64,000 nucleotides of DNA. Source: Lachnospiraceae bacterium (lineage in GTDB: Bacteria; Bacillota; Clostridia; Lachnospirales; Lachnospiraceae). The translations under genes were made by a program, and so were the position numbers. The number at the start of each line of letters is the position of its first letter. Within the stretch, counting starts at the first letter, position 1. Below are positions 29,390-37,757 of the stretch, in pieces. The DNA lies in assembly GCA_015057115.1 (NCBI GenBank), contig SVEZ01000007.1, positions 85,652 to 149,651 on the forward strand. Direction: 5' to 3'. The notes beneath the pieces are model-generated. The model saw nothing but the letters and a program-made list of their open reading frames with translations, made no database searches and was not told the origin of the DNA.

Positions 29390-29710
29390 TTATTTGTTTT
29401 TCATTTTGATATCAATGTGAACACCTGCAGGCATTTCCAGTCTGGATAATGCATCAACTGTCTTCTGAGTTGGTGTTGTGATATCGATGAGTCTCTTATG
29501 AGTTCTCTGCTCGAACTGCTCTCTGGAGTCCTTATACTTGTGAACCGCACGTAAGATGGTAACTACTTCCTTCTTAGTTGGAAGGGGTACCGGTCCGCTC
29601 ACCTGTGCTCCTGTTTTCTTTACAGTTTCGATAATTTTCTTTGCGCTTGCATCTACTAACTGATGCTCATACGCCTTGAGAGTAATTCTCATGATTGCCT
29701 GACTTGCCAT
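29390..29710 (-). CDS. rpsJ: 30S ribosomal protein S10
   Basis: First gene of the cluster. The 106-residue protein has [20 protein letters not shown] and [20 protein letters not shown]. The start MASQ follows AAAGGAGGCG at about 9 nt; the family usually starts close to the internal ATGAGAATT, so MASQAI is a short extension. S10 (NusE) also works in antitermination with NusB. Confidence 0.95.
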   Translation of the reverse strand: MASQAIMRITLKAYEHQLVDASAKKIIETVKKTGAQVSGPVPLPTKKEVVTILRAVHKYKDSREQFEQRTHKRLIDITTPTQKTVDALSRLEMPAGVHIDIKMKNK

Positions 29711-29960
29711 AAAAAAAGTCGCCTCCTTTTCGCACTTTTACTTAAGCACAACAAGTGGTGACTGTACACTCTCCCGTGTGTATCGTGAAATCTACACACT
29801 TCGTTTCCGTTACTACCAATGACAAAGTGATAGTGGTAGCTGTTTCTTATGAAGTACAGTGACTTGTCGCCATTTTTAAAAAACTGACATTTGCTCCACG
29901 GAAAACCTATTCGATTTATCGAATAGCAACCTCACGCTTCATCGCTCTTATGTCACAGCA
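29711..29960 (-). promoter_or_regulatory. Leader of the S10 operon with several hairpins
   Basis: About 250 nt lie between the promoter and rpsJ. On the minus strand there are stem-loops built from CTATTCGATAAATCGAATAG, from CTACCA/TGGTAG and from GTGTGTA/TACACAC. This fits a ribosomal-protein autoregulatory leader such as the L4-binding S10 leaders, but I cannot match it to a specific family by eye. Confidence 0.5.
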
Positions 29961-29966
29961 AAATTG

Positions 29967-29995
29967 AGTATACACGATAAACAATAGGGTTGCAA
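29967..29995 (-). promoter_or_regulatory. Main promoter of the ribosomal cluster
   Basis: On the minus strand TTGCAA and TATACT are separated by exactly 17 nt. The -35 box lies inside one arm of a perfect 13-bp inverted repeat (AGGGTTGCAAGAG/CTCTTGCAACCCT, 29986-29998 and 30044-30056). Confidence 0.75.
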
Positions 29996-30005
29996 GAGTT
30001 TTTTT

Positions 30006-30033
30006 CAAAAAATTGTACTTTTATAGGTACAAT
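30006..30033 (-). terminator. Terminator between the methyltransferase gene and the S10 promoter
   Basis: ATTGTAC/GTACAAT with an 8-nt loop is followed on the minus strand by TTTTT. It ends the 30-35 kb operon just before the ribosomal promoter. Confidence 0.65.
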
Positions 30034-30114
30034 CCTCTTTTTCCTCTTGCAACCCTTATTTTGTCTGTTATTTTCCCGTTTTTCCCGCTATTTTCACTTC
30101 ATTTAACCGGATTT

Positions 30115-30972
30115 TTACGGCTCCCATCTTCCGCTGGCTCCGCAAGGAAGAACTAAGCCCTTGGAAGAAACCGGCAAACCGATTTCTTGACTTTCCACAT
30201 GTCCGCCAAAATCCTTTAACGCGGTGCTTAACATATAGGTTAAAACCGCCGGCTGTAATCCTGTTGTATAGGAGTTCACCAGGAAAAAGATGGCATCCTT
30301 GCTTAAAATCTTCGTACACAGTTCAATAAACGGGAAAATCGATTCTTCAATCTTCCAGGTTTCACCCTTCGGTCCTCTTCCATAGGAAGGCGGATCCATA
30401 ATAATACCATCATAAGTATTACCGCGACGGATTTCCCGCTCCACGAACTTCACACAATCATCTACCAACCACCGGATTGGAGCATCTGACAGCCCGGATG
30501 AAGCCGCATTTTCTTTTGCCCAGGTTACCATACCCTTAGAGGCATCCACATGAGTTACTGCCGCTCCTGCTGCCGCTGCCGAAAGGGTAGCTCCGCCTGT
30601 GTAGGCAAAAAGGTTCAAAACCTTCACCGGACGCCCCGCATTTCGAATCTTTTCCGCACACCAGTCCCAGTTTACCGCCTGCTCTGGGAACAATCCCGTG
30701 TGTTTAAAACTAAAAGGCTTCAACTGAAAAGTCAGTTCCCTGTAAGAAATAGACCACTGCTCCGGCAAATCGAAAAACTCCCAGCTGCCGCCACCCTGTT
30801 TGCTTCTGTGATAGTGTCCGTTGGGATTTGTCCATCCCTTATGCTCACGGGGTGTCTGCCATATTACCTGGGGATCAGGACGCACCAAAAGGTAGTCTCC
30901 CCAGCGCTCCAGTTTCTCTCCGCCGTCCGTATCAATTACTTCATAGTCTTTCCAATTATTCGCAATCCACAT
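30115..30972 (-). CDS. Class I SAM-dependent methyltransferase, RlmI-like
   Basis: The 285-residue protein has motif I VLNLFAYTGGATLSAAAAGA, the acidic VDASKGMVTWAKENA, and motif IV IIMDPPSYGRGPKGETW. The DPPSYGRG form is typical of COG1092 rRNA cytosine methyltransferases such as RlmI. It lacks the N-terminal PUA domain of RlmI, so it is the short form common in Firmicutes, and its substrate is not known. It is the last gene of the run starting at the oxidoreductase; the CBS gene ends 38 nt before it starts. Confidence 0.8.
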   Translation of the reverse strand: MWIANNWKDYEVIDTDGGEKLERWGDYLLVRPDPQVIWQTPREHKGWTNPNGHYHRSKQGGGSWEFFDLPEQWSISYRELTFQLKPFSFKHTGLFPEQAVNWDWCAEKIRNAGRPVKVLNLFAYTGGATLSAAAAGAAVTHVDASKGMVTWAKENAASSGLSDAPIRWLVDDCVKFVEREIRRGNTYDGIIMDPPSYGRGPKGETWKIEESIFPFIELCTKILSKDAIFFLVNSYTTGLQPAVLTYMLSTALKDFGGHVESQEIGLPVSSKGLVLPCGASGRWEP

Positions 30973-31010
30973 ATTATCTTCCTTATCTCTATGTTCATTG
31001 ACGTCCCGGT

Positions 31011-31427
31011 TTAACCCTCGTTCTTCGCTTTTTCAAGAACGTGATGCATAATGTCTTTTCGAGTTACAATTCCGATAAAGACTCCTTCATCATCCGTAAC
31101 CGGTACGAAGTTTTGATTATACACCTTTTCGAACAAACTGTCCATATTTTCTGTGACAGCTACCGGTTTATTATCCTTGCGGCGTTTCACTTCTTTCAGC
31201 GGGATATCTTCCGCCTCAGTCAATGTCAGGTTTGCATGGTGTTTGATGAACCACAGCAGATCGCCCTCCGAAACGGTTCCTACGTACCGTCCATTGCGGT
31301 TAATAATGGGCAATGCTGCAAATCCGCTGTTTTCCAATTTCTCAAGTGCCTGTCTTACTGTCATATCTGATTCCACGCAGGAAACCTCACTCTTTGGCGT
31401 AAGAAAAAATAAAATATTCATATTCAC
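31011..31427 (-). CDS. Tandem CBS-domain protein
   Basis: The 138-residue soluble protein is made of two CBS domains. The first has VRQALEKLENSGFAALPIIN and YVGTVSEGDLLWFIKHH; the second has FVPVTDDEGVFIGIVTRKD. Stand-alone CBS pairs bind adenine nucleotides such as AMP, ATP or SAM and act as energy sensors. Its partner is unknown. It lies 12 nt after the CoA-transferase gene, so it may respond to the energy state tied to that pathway; this is inference. Confidence 0.85.
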   Translation of the reverse strand: MNMNILFFLTPKSEVSCVESDMTVRQALEKLENSGFAALPIINRNGRYVGTVSEGDLLWFIKHHANLTLTEAEDIPLKEVKRRKDNKPVAVTENMDSLFEKVYNQNFVPVTDDEGVFIGIVTRKDIMHHVLEKAKNEG

Positions 31428-31439
31428 TCCTGTTTTCTT

Positions 31440-32918
31440 CTATTCCATCATACTTCCGGTCTCCAGATAGCGGTTATGCATATCGAAGCAATGCGCAAGA
31501 TCGTGAGGTGTATGCTGGCTTGCTGATACTTCCTTCGCTTTTTCAAAATACTCACGAAGCTGTTTCTTATAGGAAGGATGTGCACACTTTTCGATAATAA
31601 GCTCCGCACGTTCCTTTGGAGATAAGCCTCTCAAGTCAGCCAGTCCCTCTTCCGTAACCAATACGCATACATCATGCTCACAGCTATCCACATGGGTAAC
31701 CATAGATACTATACTAGATATTTTACCATCTTTTGCCAAAGATGGGGTCATAAAAATAGAAATTGCTGCATTTCGTGCAAAATCACCGGAGCCGCCCACT
31801 CCATTCATCATTTTTGTACCAATTATATGAGTGGAGTTTACATTGCCGTAAATGTCTGCCTCAATAGCTGTATTCATGGCAATAACATTCAAACGGCGAA
31901 CCATTTCCGGATGGTTGCTTACATCCTGAGGACGCAGCACAATTTTTTCCTTCATCTTGTCGAAGTTAGCATAAAACTTCTCCAAGCCTTCTTTCGATAG
32001 GGAAATGGCCGTGGTGGACAAACTATCCATAATGCCGGCATGCACCAGATCAACTGCTGAGTCCTGGCCAACCTCGGTGTACATGGAAAGATGTTTAAAA
32101 CCGGCTCCGGAAAGTCCCGCCAATACCGCATTTGCCACAGCACCAACTCCGGACTGCAGCGGGTAAAGGTTCTCCGGAAGGTGTCCTTTTTTCACTTCAT
32201 CCTTCAAAAATTCCACAATATGCTCTGCAATCTTGCTGGACACTTCATCCGGTTCTTTAAATACCGGCGTCGCACCAACTTCTTCGTTAATTACAATAGC
32301 TGCTATCTTCTCCGCTTCGCAAGGAATATAAGGCAATCCCACCCGGTCTGTGGGTTTGGTAATAGGCACCGGTTTGCCCTCATCCGGAGAAATGATGTCA
32401 TGCATTCCATACACTTCCTTCGGCACAGAGGTATTTAATTCCACAATTACCTTCTTGGAATTCTCAACCAACGCATTAGTTGCACCTACCGTAAGGGTCG
32501 GCACCAATCCTTTTTCCGTAATCATGGCACATTCTACGATGGTATAATCCATTTCGCCAAAAACGCCCTGGCGCACCTGACGAGGCAATACGCTTAAATG
32601 AATGTCCGCATATCTGGTATCACCTGCATTAATGCTGTTACGACTGTCTTTGTCAGACTGGAACGGATGACGGCGGCCCATAAGTCCTGCTCTCGCCAGT
32701 TCTCCATCCAACTCTTTACCCGTAGAAGCGCCGGTAATCACCGTCAGATTCTTTGCAGTTCCCAGCTTTGCAATGGCAGTCGGAACTTTTTTTGCATATC
32801 CCGCTGAGGTAAAACCGGAAAATCCAAGCGTCATGTCCGGTTTAATCAACGCTGCCGCTTCTTCCGGGCTCATAATTTTCTCCATCAGCGCCGGATTCAA
32901 AATTCTATCTTCATACAT
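31440..32918 (-). CDS. Acetyl-CoA hydrolase/CoA-transferase family protein
   Basis: This 492-residue protein belongs to the Ach1/Cat1-type CoA-transferase family. Its N-terminus carries MSPEEAAALIKPDMTLGFSG, and GFKHLSMYTEVGQDSAVDLV holds the candidate catalytic Glu. The CoA-binding tail has GVGGSGDFARNAAISIFMTP. Family members move CoA between acetate, succinate, propionate or butyrate. Because it lies downstream of the 2-oxoacid:ferredoxin oxidoreductase genes, I infer that it takes the acyl-CoA made by that enzyme and releases the acid. The acyl chain cannot be determined by reading. Confidence 0.88.
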   Translation of the reverse strand: MYEDRILNPALMEKIMSPEEAAALIKPDMTLGFSGFTSAGYAKKVPTAIAKLGTAKNLTVITGASTGKELDGELARAGLMGRRHPFQSDKDSRNSINAGDTRYADIHLSVLPRQVRQGVFGEMDYTIVECAMITEKGLVPTLTVGATNALVENSKKVIVELNTSVPKEVYGMHDIISPDEGKPVPITKPTDRVGLPYIPCEAEKIAAIVINEEVGATPVFKEPDEVSSKIAEHIVEFLKDEVKKGHLPENLYPLQSGVGAVANAVLAGLSGAGFKHLSMYTEVGQDSAVDLVHAGIMDSLSTTAISLSKEGLEKFYANFDKMKEKIVLRPQDVSNHPEMVRRLNVIAMNTAIEADIYGNVNSTHIIGTKMMNGVGGSGDFARNAAISIFMTPSLAKDGKISSIVSMVTHVDSCEHDVCVLVTEEGLADLRGLSPKERAELIIEKCAHPSYKKQLREYFEKAKEVSASQHTPHDLAHCFDMHNRYLETGSMME

Positions 32919-32996
32919 AACTTTTGTTCCTTTCTTACATTATATAGAAGGGGCAACATTCCTGCTGCCCCCTATTCCTTCTTCCTAAAAGAATGT

Positions 32997-33560
32997 TTAC
33001 TTATTGTTCTTGATAATTTCTGCTCCCAGTTTCAATGCTTTTTCATTGATTTCCTCGGTTCCCTTCGGTACGTGGGAAAGAACTGCGGTCTTTAAATCTT
33101 TGTACTCAACTAACCCCAATAACGCATTGATAGCTGCCACTGCAACAATGTTGGCAGTAAAAGCTTTTCCAACACCTTTTATAGCAGTCTCCAGAATCGG
33201 AGCTTTGGTAACCTGATTCGGATCCAAGTAATCCGGCACTGTCAGGCTGGAATCCACCAAAATCACGCAATCCTTATCCACTGTCTTGGCATATTTCTCC
33301 AAGGACTGCTGGGTGAGAGCCATTAAGAAGGTCGGATTCTCAACTTTGGTGTATCCGATAGGTTCTTCGTCAATAAGCACCTCCGCCTTACACATACCTC
33401 CACGGGCTTCCGGTCCGTAGGACTGAGACTGTGCTGTATACTTGCCGGCCTCAATTGCCGCTTCCGCTAAAATAATGGTTGCGAGGATAATTCCCTGTCC
33501 GCCGCTTCCCGCAAGACGGATTTCCATTTTCTTGTTCTGCTTACTTGCCTTCGCGCTCAC
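32997..33560 (-). CDS. 2-oxoacid:ferredoxin oxidoreductase gamma subunit
   Basis: The 187-residue protein has the gamma-domain signature MEIRLAGSGGQGIILATIIL, then SQSYGPEARGGMCKAEVLI. It overlaps the end of the beta-subunit gene by 20 nt. It completes a four-subunit enzyme that oxidatively decarboxylates a 2-oxoacid to acyl-CoA and CO2 with reduction of ferredoxin. Its start KMEIRL lies shortly after the first ATG. Confidence 0.92.
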   Translation of the reverse strand: MSAKASKQNKKMEIRLAGSGGQGIILATIILAEAAIEAGKYTAQSQSYGPEARGGMCKAEVLIDEEPIGYTKVENPTFLMALTQQSLEKYAKTVDKDCVILVDSSLTVPDYLDPNQVTKAPILETAIKGVGKAFTANIVAVAAINALLGLVEYKDLKTAVLSHVPKGTEEINEKALKLGAEIIKNNK

Positions 33561-34386
33561 GTTCTTCAGCCTCCCTTCCCAGACGATCGATTAACTTCTG
33601 ATATTCAGCCGTAAATTCCGGATAATTGGTATGCGCCAATACACCGATTACCAATTTACCTTTCAGCTCTTCGTAGGACATATTTACCGCCTTATCCTGC
33701 ATAACAGCGTTATCACGCTGATATTTCATCATATCCACTGCGCTACCTTTTTTGTTCTTACGTCCGTAATAGGTAGGACATACGCTGGCACAATCGATAA
33801 TGGAAAATCCTTTATGTAAAATACCCTGCTGGATGTAAGCAGTTGTCTGCTGTACATGATAGGAGCTTCCTCTTGCTGCGAAAGATGCACCTGCACCGTA
33901 AGCAAGACCTGCAATATCAAAGGAACGGTCAATGTTTCCGTATGGTGCTGTAGTTCCCTTTTCTCCACGTGGAGTTGTTGGAGAATACTGTCCACCGGTC
34001 ATACCGTAAATATTGTTGTTAAATACCACTACTGTGATACCGATGTTTCTTCTTGCCGCATGAATCAGATGGTTACCTCCGATAGCGGAAATATCACCGT
34101 CACCGGCAATAACAATAACCTCTAACTCCGGATTTGCCAACTTGATTCCCGTTGCAAAAGCGATGGCACGTCCATGAGTGGTATGGATGGTGTTAAAATC
34201 CATATAACCTGCCGCACGGGAGGAACATCCGATACCGGAAACGATTACCACCTTGTCGTGGTCAAGTCCCAGATTATCAATTGCCTGCGCTACATCACGC
34301 ATCAAAATACCGTTTCCGCAGCCCGGGCACCAGATATGTGGTAAATGCTCCGGCCGCATATATTTATTAATTAATTCACTTGCCAT
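33541..34386 (-). CDS. 2-oxoacid:ferredoxin oxidoreductase beta (TPP-binding) subunit
   Basis: The 281-residue protein holds HIWCPGCGNGILMRDVAQAI near the start and the thiamine-pyrophosphate motif GDGDISAIGGNHLIHAARRN followed by VVVFNNNIYGMTGGQYSPTT. This is the catalytic half that binds TPP and Mg2+. Its start overlaps the stop of the alpha gene by one base. The sequence resembles KorB/VorB-operon enzymes more than pyruvate enzymes, but the substrate is not settled. Confidence 0.92.
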   Translation of the reverse strand: MASELINKYMRPEHLPHIWCPGCGNGILMRDVAQAIDNLGLDHDKVVIVSGIGCSSRAAGYMDFNTIHTTHGRAIAFATGIKLANPELEVIVIAGDGDISAIGGNHLIHAARRNIGITVVVFNNNIYGMTGGQYSPTTPRGEKGTTAPYGNIDRSFDIAGLAYGAGASFAARGSSYHVQQTTAYIQQGILHKGFSIIDCASVCPTYYGRKNKKGSAVDMMKYQRDNAVMQDKAVNMSYEELKGKLVIGVLAHTNYPEFTAEYQKLIDRLGREAEEREREGK

Positions 34387-35519
34387 TATTTTGCCCCCTC
34401 AATCTTGGTGAGAATCTCACGCGGTGTCATAACGGAACCATCGATTCTTCCAATGAAATCTACTTCACAGTTATCTTTTACAACTCGCTGAACCTCTAAC
34501 AGGATCTGTCCGTCGTTGTGCTCTGCAACAACAATACGTTTCACCTTCTTGGAAAGTTCCTCTAATTCCTTCTCAGGGAATGGCCAGATGGTAATCGGGC
34601 GGAACATACCGGCTTTGATGCCTTTCTCTCTTGCCTGCTTCACAGCTGTGATTGCTGCTCTGGCAGTACCACCGAAGCAAACAACAACGGTATCGGCATC
34701 CTCACACATAGCCTGTTCAACCTGTACGATATCATCGCGATTCTTTTCAATCTTATCTAAAAGACGGCGGAATAATTTGCCTGCCTCTTTGTTATCATTA
34801 GTCGGGAATCCGGACTCATTATGAGCCAAACCGGTAATGTGGTAACGCTGTCCCTGTCCGAAAGGAAGCATTTCCGGAACGAATTTACCCTCTTCTACAT
34901 GATATGGAAGTCCGTTCTGCTTCGCATAACGGCGAACCGGACGGTTAATAATCTCTAAACTCTTCGGATCCGGAATCTCAATTCCTTCGCGAAGATGTCC
35001 AACAATCTCATCCATCAGGAAAATAACCGGTGTACGGTATTTCTCTGCCAGATTGAAGCAACGAATTGCCAAATCATAAGTCTCTCTTACGCTGCTTGGA
35101 GAAATAACGATCATCGGATGATCACCGTGAGTTCCCCAACGGGACTGCATTACATCAGCCTGAGACGGGCTGGTTGGAAGTCCGGTAGAAGGACCGGAAC
35201 GCTGTACATCTACAATGACACATGGAATCTCAGCGATACATGCGTAACCTAAGTTCTCCTGCTTTAATGAAAATCCGGGGCCGGAACTTGCAGTCATAGC
35301 TTTTACACCTGCTGCAGATGCGCCGATAACGGCTGCCATACTGGAAATTTCGTCCTCCATCTGGATAAATTTACCACCAACCTGCGGAAGTCTAACCGCA
35401 GAGTTCTCTGCTATTTCTGTAGAAGGAGTAATTGGGTATCCTGCATAGAATCTCATTCCTGCAGCGATTGCACCTTCCACGCAAGCTTCGTTTCCTTGCA
35501 TTAATACGGTTTTACCCAT
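34386..35519 (-). CDS. vorB: 2-oxoacid:ferredoxin oxidoreductase alpha subunit (VorB/KorA type)
   Basis: The 377-residue protein has EACVEGAIAAGMRFYAGYPI, MEDEISSMAAVIGASAAGVK and TASSGPGFSLKQENLGYACI. A C-terminal domain III begins near DTVVVCFGGTARAAITAVKQ. It matches the alpha subunit of branched-chain or 2-oxoglutarate:ferredoxin oxidoreductases, often named VorB in clostridia. It overlaps the ferredoxin-subunit gene by 19 nt. Together with the CoA-transferase downstream it suggests amino-acid or 2-oxoacid fermentation. Confidence 0.88.
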   Translation of the reverse strand: MGKTVLMQGNEACVEGAIAAGMRFYAGYPITPSTEIAENSAVRLPQVGGKFIQMEDEISSMAAVIGASAAGVKAMTASSGPGFSLKQENLGYACIAEIPCVIVDVQRSGPSTGLPTSPSQADVMQSRWGTHGDHPMIVISPSSVRETYDLAIRCFNLAEKYRTPVIFLMDEIVGHLREGIEIPDPKSLEIINRPVRRYAKQNGLPYHVEEGKFVPEMLPFGQGQRYHITGLAHNESGFPTNDNKEAGKLFRRLLDKIEKNRDDIVQVEQAMCEDADTVVVCFGGTARAAITAVKQAREKGIKAGMFRPITIWPFPEKELEELSKKVKRIVVAEHNDGQILLEVQRVVKDNCEVDFIGRIDGSVMTPREILTKIEGAK

Positions 35520-35725
35520 TGGTTTACCTCCTCAATCTCTTCTTCAATATAAAGTGCATAGTCCGGGCAGCGCTGCTCGCACTGACCACAGAAAATACAA
35601 TCTTCCGGTTTTGCAATAGTGATCTTCTCACCTTCAAGCTTCAGTACCTGTTTCGGGCAAAATGCCTCGCAGATGCCACAGCCCTTGCACCAAGCGGCAT
35701 TAAGTATTAATTTCTTCTGTGCCAT
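35501..35725 (-). CDS. 2-oxoacid:ferredoxin oxidoreductase delta (ferredoxin) subunit
   Basis: The 74-residue protein has two complete 4Fe-4S motifs, CKGCGICEAFCPKQVL and CIFCGQCEQRCPDYAL. It passes electrons from the TPP site to free ferredoxin. It is the first gene of the operon, divergent from a LysR gene. The leader between them holds the small inverted repeat GGCGCA-TATCTC-TGCGCC. Confidence 0.93.
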   Translation of the reverse strand: MAQKKLILNAAWCKGCGICEAFCPKQVLKLEGEKITIAKPEDCIFCGQCEQRCPDYALYIEEEIEEVNQWVKPY

Positions 35726-35874
35726 AGTCTTAACCTTCCTTAATTATATGTTTCACTTGTTACTTCCCTTGGCGCATATCTCTGCGCCCAATCCTCATCT
35801 ATCATAGCACCGGGGCTTTGACTTTAAAAACACTTTTTTCGTCCATTCAGGTACAACCAAAAGATTGTAGCTTA

Positions 35875-35903
35875 TTGACGTGCCGCAGATTTAGGGGTAA
35901 AAT
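35875..35903 (+). promoter_or_regulatory. Promoter of the LysR gene
   Basis: TTGACG and TAAAAT are separated by 17 nt, 32 nt before the ATG, in the gap shared with the divergent oxidoreductase operon. Confidence 0.7.
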
Positions 35904-35934
35904 TATTGCAGAATACAATATAAGGAGCATTCTT

Positions 35935-36873
35935 ATGAACTTCTCGAATTTAAAATATTTTTTGACTGCCGCAGAGGAAATGAATTTTACAAAAGCGTCT
36001 CATCGACTGCACATTTCCCAGCAGGCCTTAAGCAACCATATCACCAAATTGGAGCACGAACTGGGAACCGAATTATTCGAGCGCGGAAAATCCCTTTCCC
36101 TTACTTATGCAGGTCATCGTCTGGTGGAAACCAGCAATCAGATTTTGGACCTCCACAACCAATTTCTTGCAGAAGTCAATGATATCAGCGGAAACATCCG
36201 TGGCGAATTAACCATCGGCATCACCCACACCCGTGGACAAGCGCTTTTACCCCTACTGCTCCCGGAATTTCACAAAGAACATCCTTATATTAATGTAAAA
36301 ATCGAAGAAGCCAACGCCAGAGAATTGGAAGAAAGTCTGCAGCACGGATTCGTTGATCTGGTTCTTGGTTTTACACCCTTTTTCACGGTAGATGCCCAGG
36401 TTACAGAAATTTCTCCGGACCGCCTCTTCCTGGTGGTTCCGGTTTCTATTATGGAAGATTTATACAAAGAAGATTGCGAGAAAATGCGGGAAAAATTCCA
36501 CGAGACCGTGGATATTTCCGCTTTTAAAGAACAACCCTTTATTCTATTAAAGAAGGGCGACCGTATCCGAACAATTCTTGATTCCTATTTTAAAAAGCAG
36601 CATATCAACCCCCACATTCTGTTGGAAACCAGCAACATTCAGACAGCTTTCGCCCTGTCCCAGCGTGGAATGGGCATTTGTGTGTACCCGGAAATGTTCC
36701 TGCGTGGTGCCACCACCCTGTCCGCCAGCATGATGGATACCCAGCATGTAGATTTTTATCCGCTACAAAGTTCCACCACAACAGAGCAGTTGGCCATTGC
36801 ATACAATAAAGACCGCTACCTGTCGGAAGCGGCCAAAGACTTTATTGCTTTATCTCAGCGGATATTGGGTTAG
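35935..36873 (+). CDS. LysR-family transcriptional regulator
   Basis: The 312-residue protein starts MNFSNLKYFLTAAEEMNFTK after TAAGGAGCATTCTT. Its winged helix reads KASHRLHISQQALSNHITKL, then ELFERGKSLSLTYAGH. The effector domain follows (GELTIGITHTRGQALLPLLL). The frame extends upstream past the promoter and was trimmed. It lies divergent to the oxidoreductase and CoA-transferase operon, the usual position for a LysR regulator of its neighbour, so I infer control of that operon by an organic acid. Confidence 0.9.
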   Translation: MNFSNLKYFLTAAEEMNFTKASHRLHISQQALSNHITKLEHELGTELFERGKSLSLTYAGHRLVETSNQILDLHNQFLAEVNDISGNIRGELTIGITHTRGQALLPLLLPEFHKEHPYINVKIEEANARELEESLQHGFVDLVLGFTPFFTVDAQVTEISPDRLFLVVPVSIMEDLYKEDCEKMREKFHETVDISAFKEQPFILLKKGDRIRTILDSYFKKQHINPHILLETSNIQTAFALSQRGMGICVYPEMFLRGATTLSASMMDTQHVDFYPLQSSTTTEQLAIAYNKDRYLSEAAKDFIALSQRILG

Positions 36874-37742
36874 GCCTGCTCTTCGCGCATTCCTTGCCAC
36901 CAGCGAAAAACAGCGGCCCCAATAATGGTCACGTATCCCACAACGCTAAGCCAATCGGGAATCTGTCCGAAGAACACAAACCCAAGAACAGCGGCAAAAA
37001 TCACCTGTGTGTAATCATATACGGATATTTCTTTTGCCGGCGCCTTGGTATAAGCTGCCGTAATTGAAAACTGTCCTCCCATTCCCGCGAAACCGGCGCC
37101 TACAAGGGCACCGAACTGTGCCAATGTCATGGGATGAAAATCAAAAATCAAAAATGGCAATGCTACCAGCGATGAAAAAAGGGAGAAAAACGCCACGATT
37201 ACACCGCCGCGTTCTCCCATAAAACCCATTTTTCGCACGAAGGTATAAGCGACGCCGGCACCAAATCCTCCCAAAATACCGAGAATGGCAGGAACGCTTG
37301 CCACATCCGGAGTCGGCTTTGCCACAAATACCGCCCCCAGAAAAGCTACCGCAACCGTAGCCAAGTCTCTCTTAGACGGCTTCTCCTTCAAAATCATCCA
37401 GGACATCAAGATTGCAAAAAAGGGAGATAATTTGTTTAAAATATTTGCATCCGCCAGATTCATATGATCCACAGCATAAAAGTTAAAAATCAGCGCCGTG
37501 GTTCCAAAACCGGCCCGCAAAAACAAAAATGGCCAGCTTCCCTTTTGAACCTTGAATTTCTCCTCGCTTCGCGCCAGCATTATTACAGAAACGACGGCCG
37601 CAACACAGTTCCGGAAAAAGCTTTTCTGCATAGTCGGCAAATCTCCTGACAGCCTGACAAAAAACGTCATCAGCGAAAAGAAAAATGCCGCGCATATAAT
37701 GAACAGAATTCCCTGATATTTCCCATCAATTTTAATTCTCAT
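36870..37742 (-). CDS. EamA/DMT-superfamily transporter
   Basis: The 290-residue protein has ten predicted membrane helices in two EamA repeats, opening with GKYQGILFIICAAFFFSLMT. The second repeat contains VPAILGILGGFGAGVAYTFV and KAPAKEISVYDYTQVIFAAV. Members export or import small metabolites such as amino acids or nucleotides; the substrate is unknown. It overlaps the LysR stop by 4 nt on the opposite strand. Only 15 nt separate its start from the stop of the IS110-type transposase, so the insertion has probably displaced its own promoter. Confidence 0.85.
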   Translation of the reverse strand: MRIKIDGKYQGILFIICAAFFFSLMTFFVRLSGDLPTMQKSFFRNCVAAVVSVIMLARSEEKFKVQKGSWPFLFLRAGFGTTALIFNFYAVDHMNLADANILNKLSPFFAILMSWMILKEKPSKRDLATVAVAFLGAVFVAKPTPDVASVPAILGILGGFGAGVAYTFVRKMGFMGERGGVIVAFFSLFSSLVALPFLIFDFHPMTLAQFGALVGAGFAGMGGQFSITAAYTKAPAKEISVYDYTQVIFAAVLGFVFFGQIPDWLSVVGYVTIIGAAVFRWWQGMREEQA

Positions 37743-37757
37743 TTTAATTATCCTTTC

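Noticed and set aside
13600..29500. Many plus-strand open frames opposite the ribosomal genes
   Set aside because: They are by-products of codon use in the real minus-strand genes and have no ribosome sites or known motifs.
29711..29960. Metabolite riboswitch before rpsJ
   Set aside because: The hairpins do not fit a riboswitch core that I know; a ribosomal protein leader is the more likely reading.
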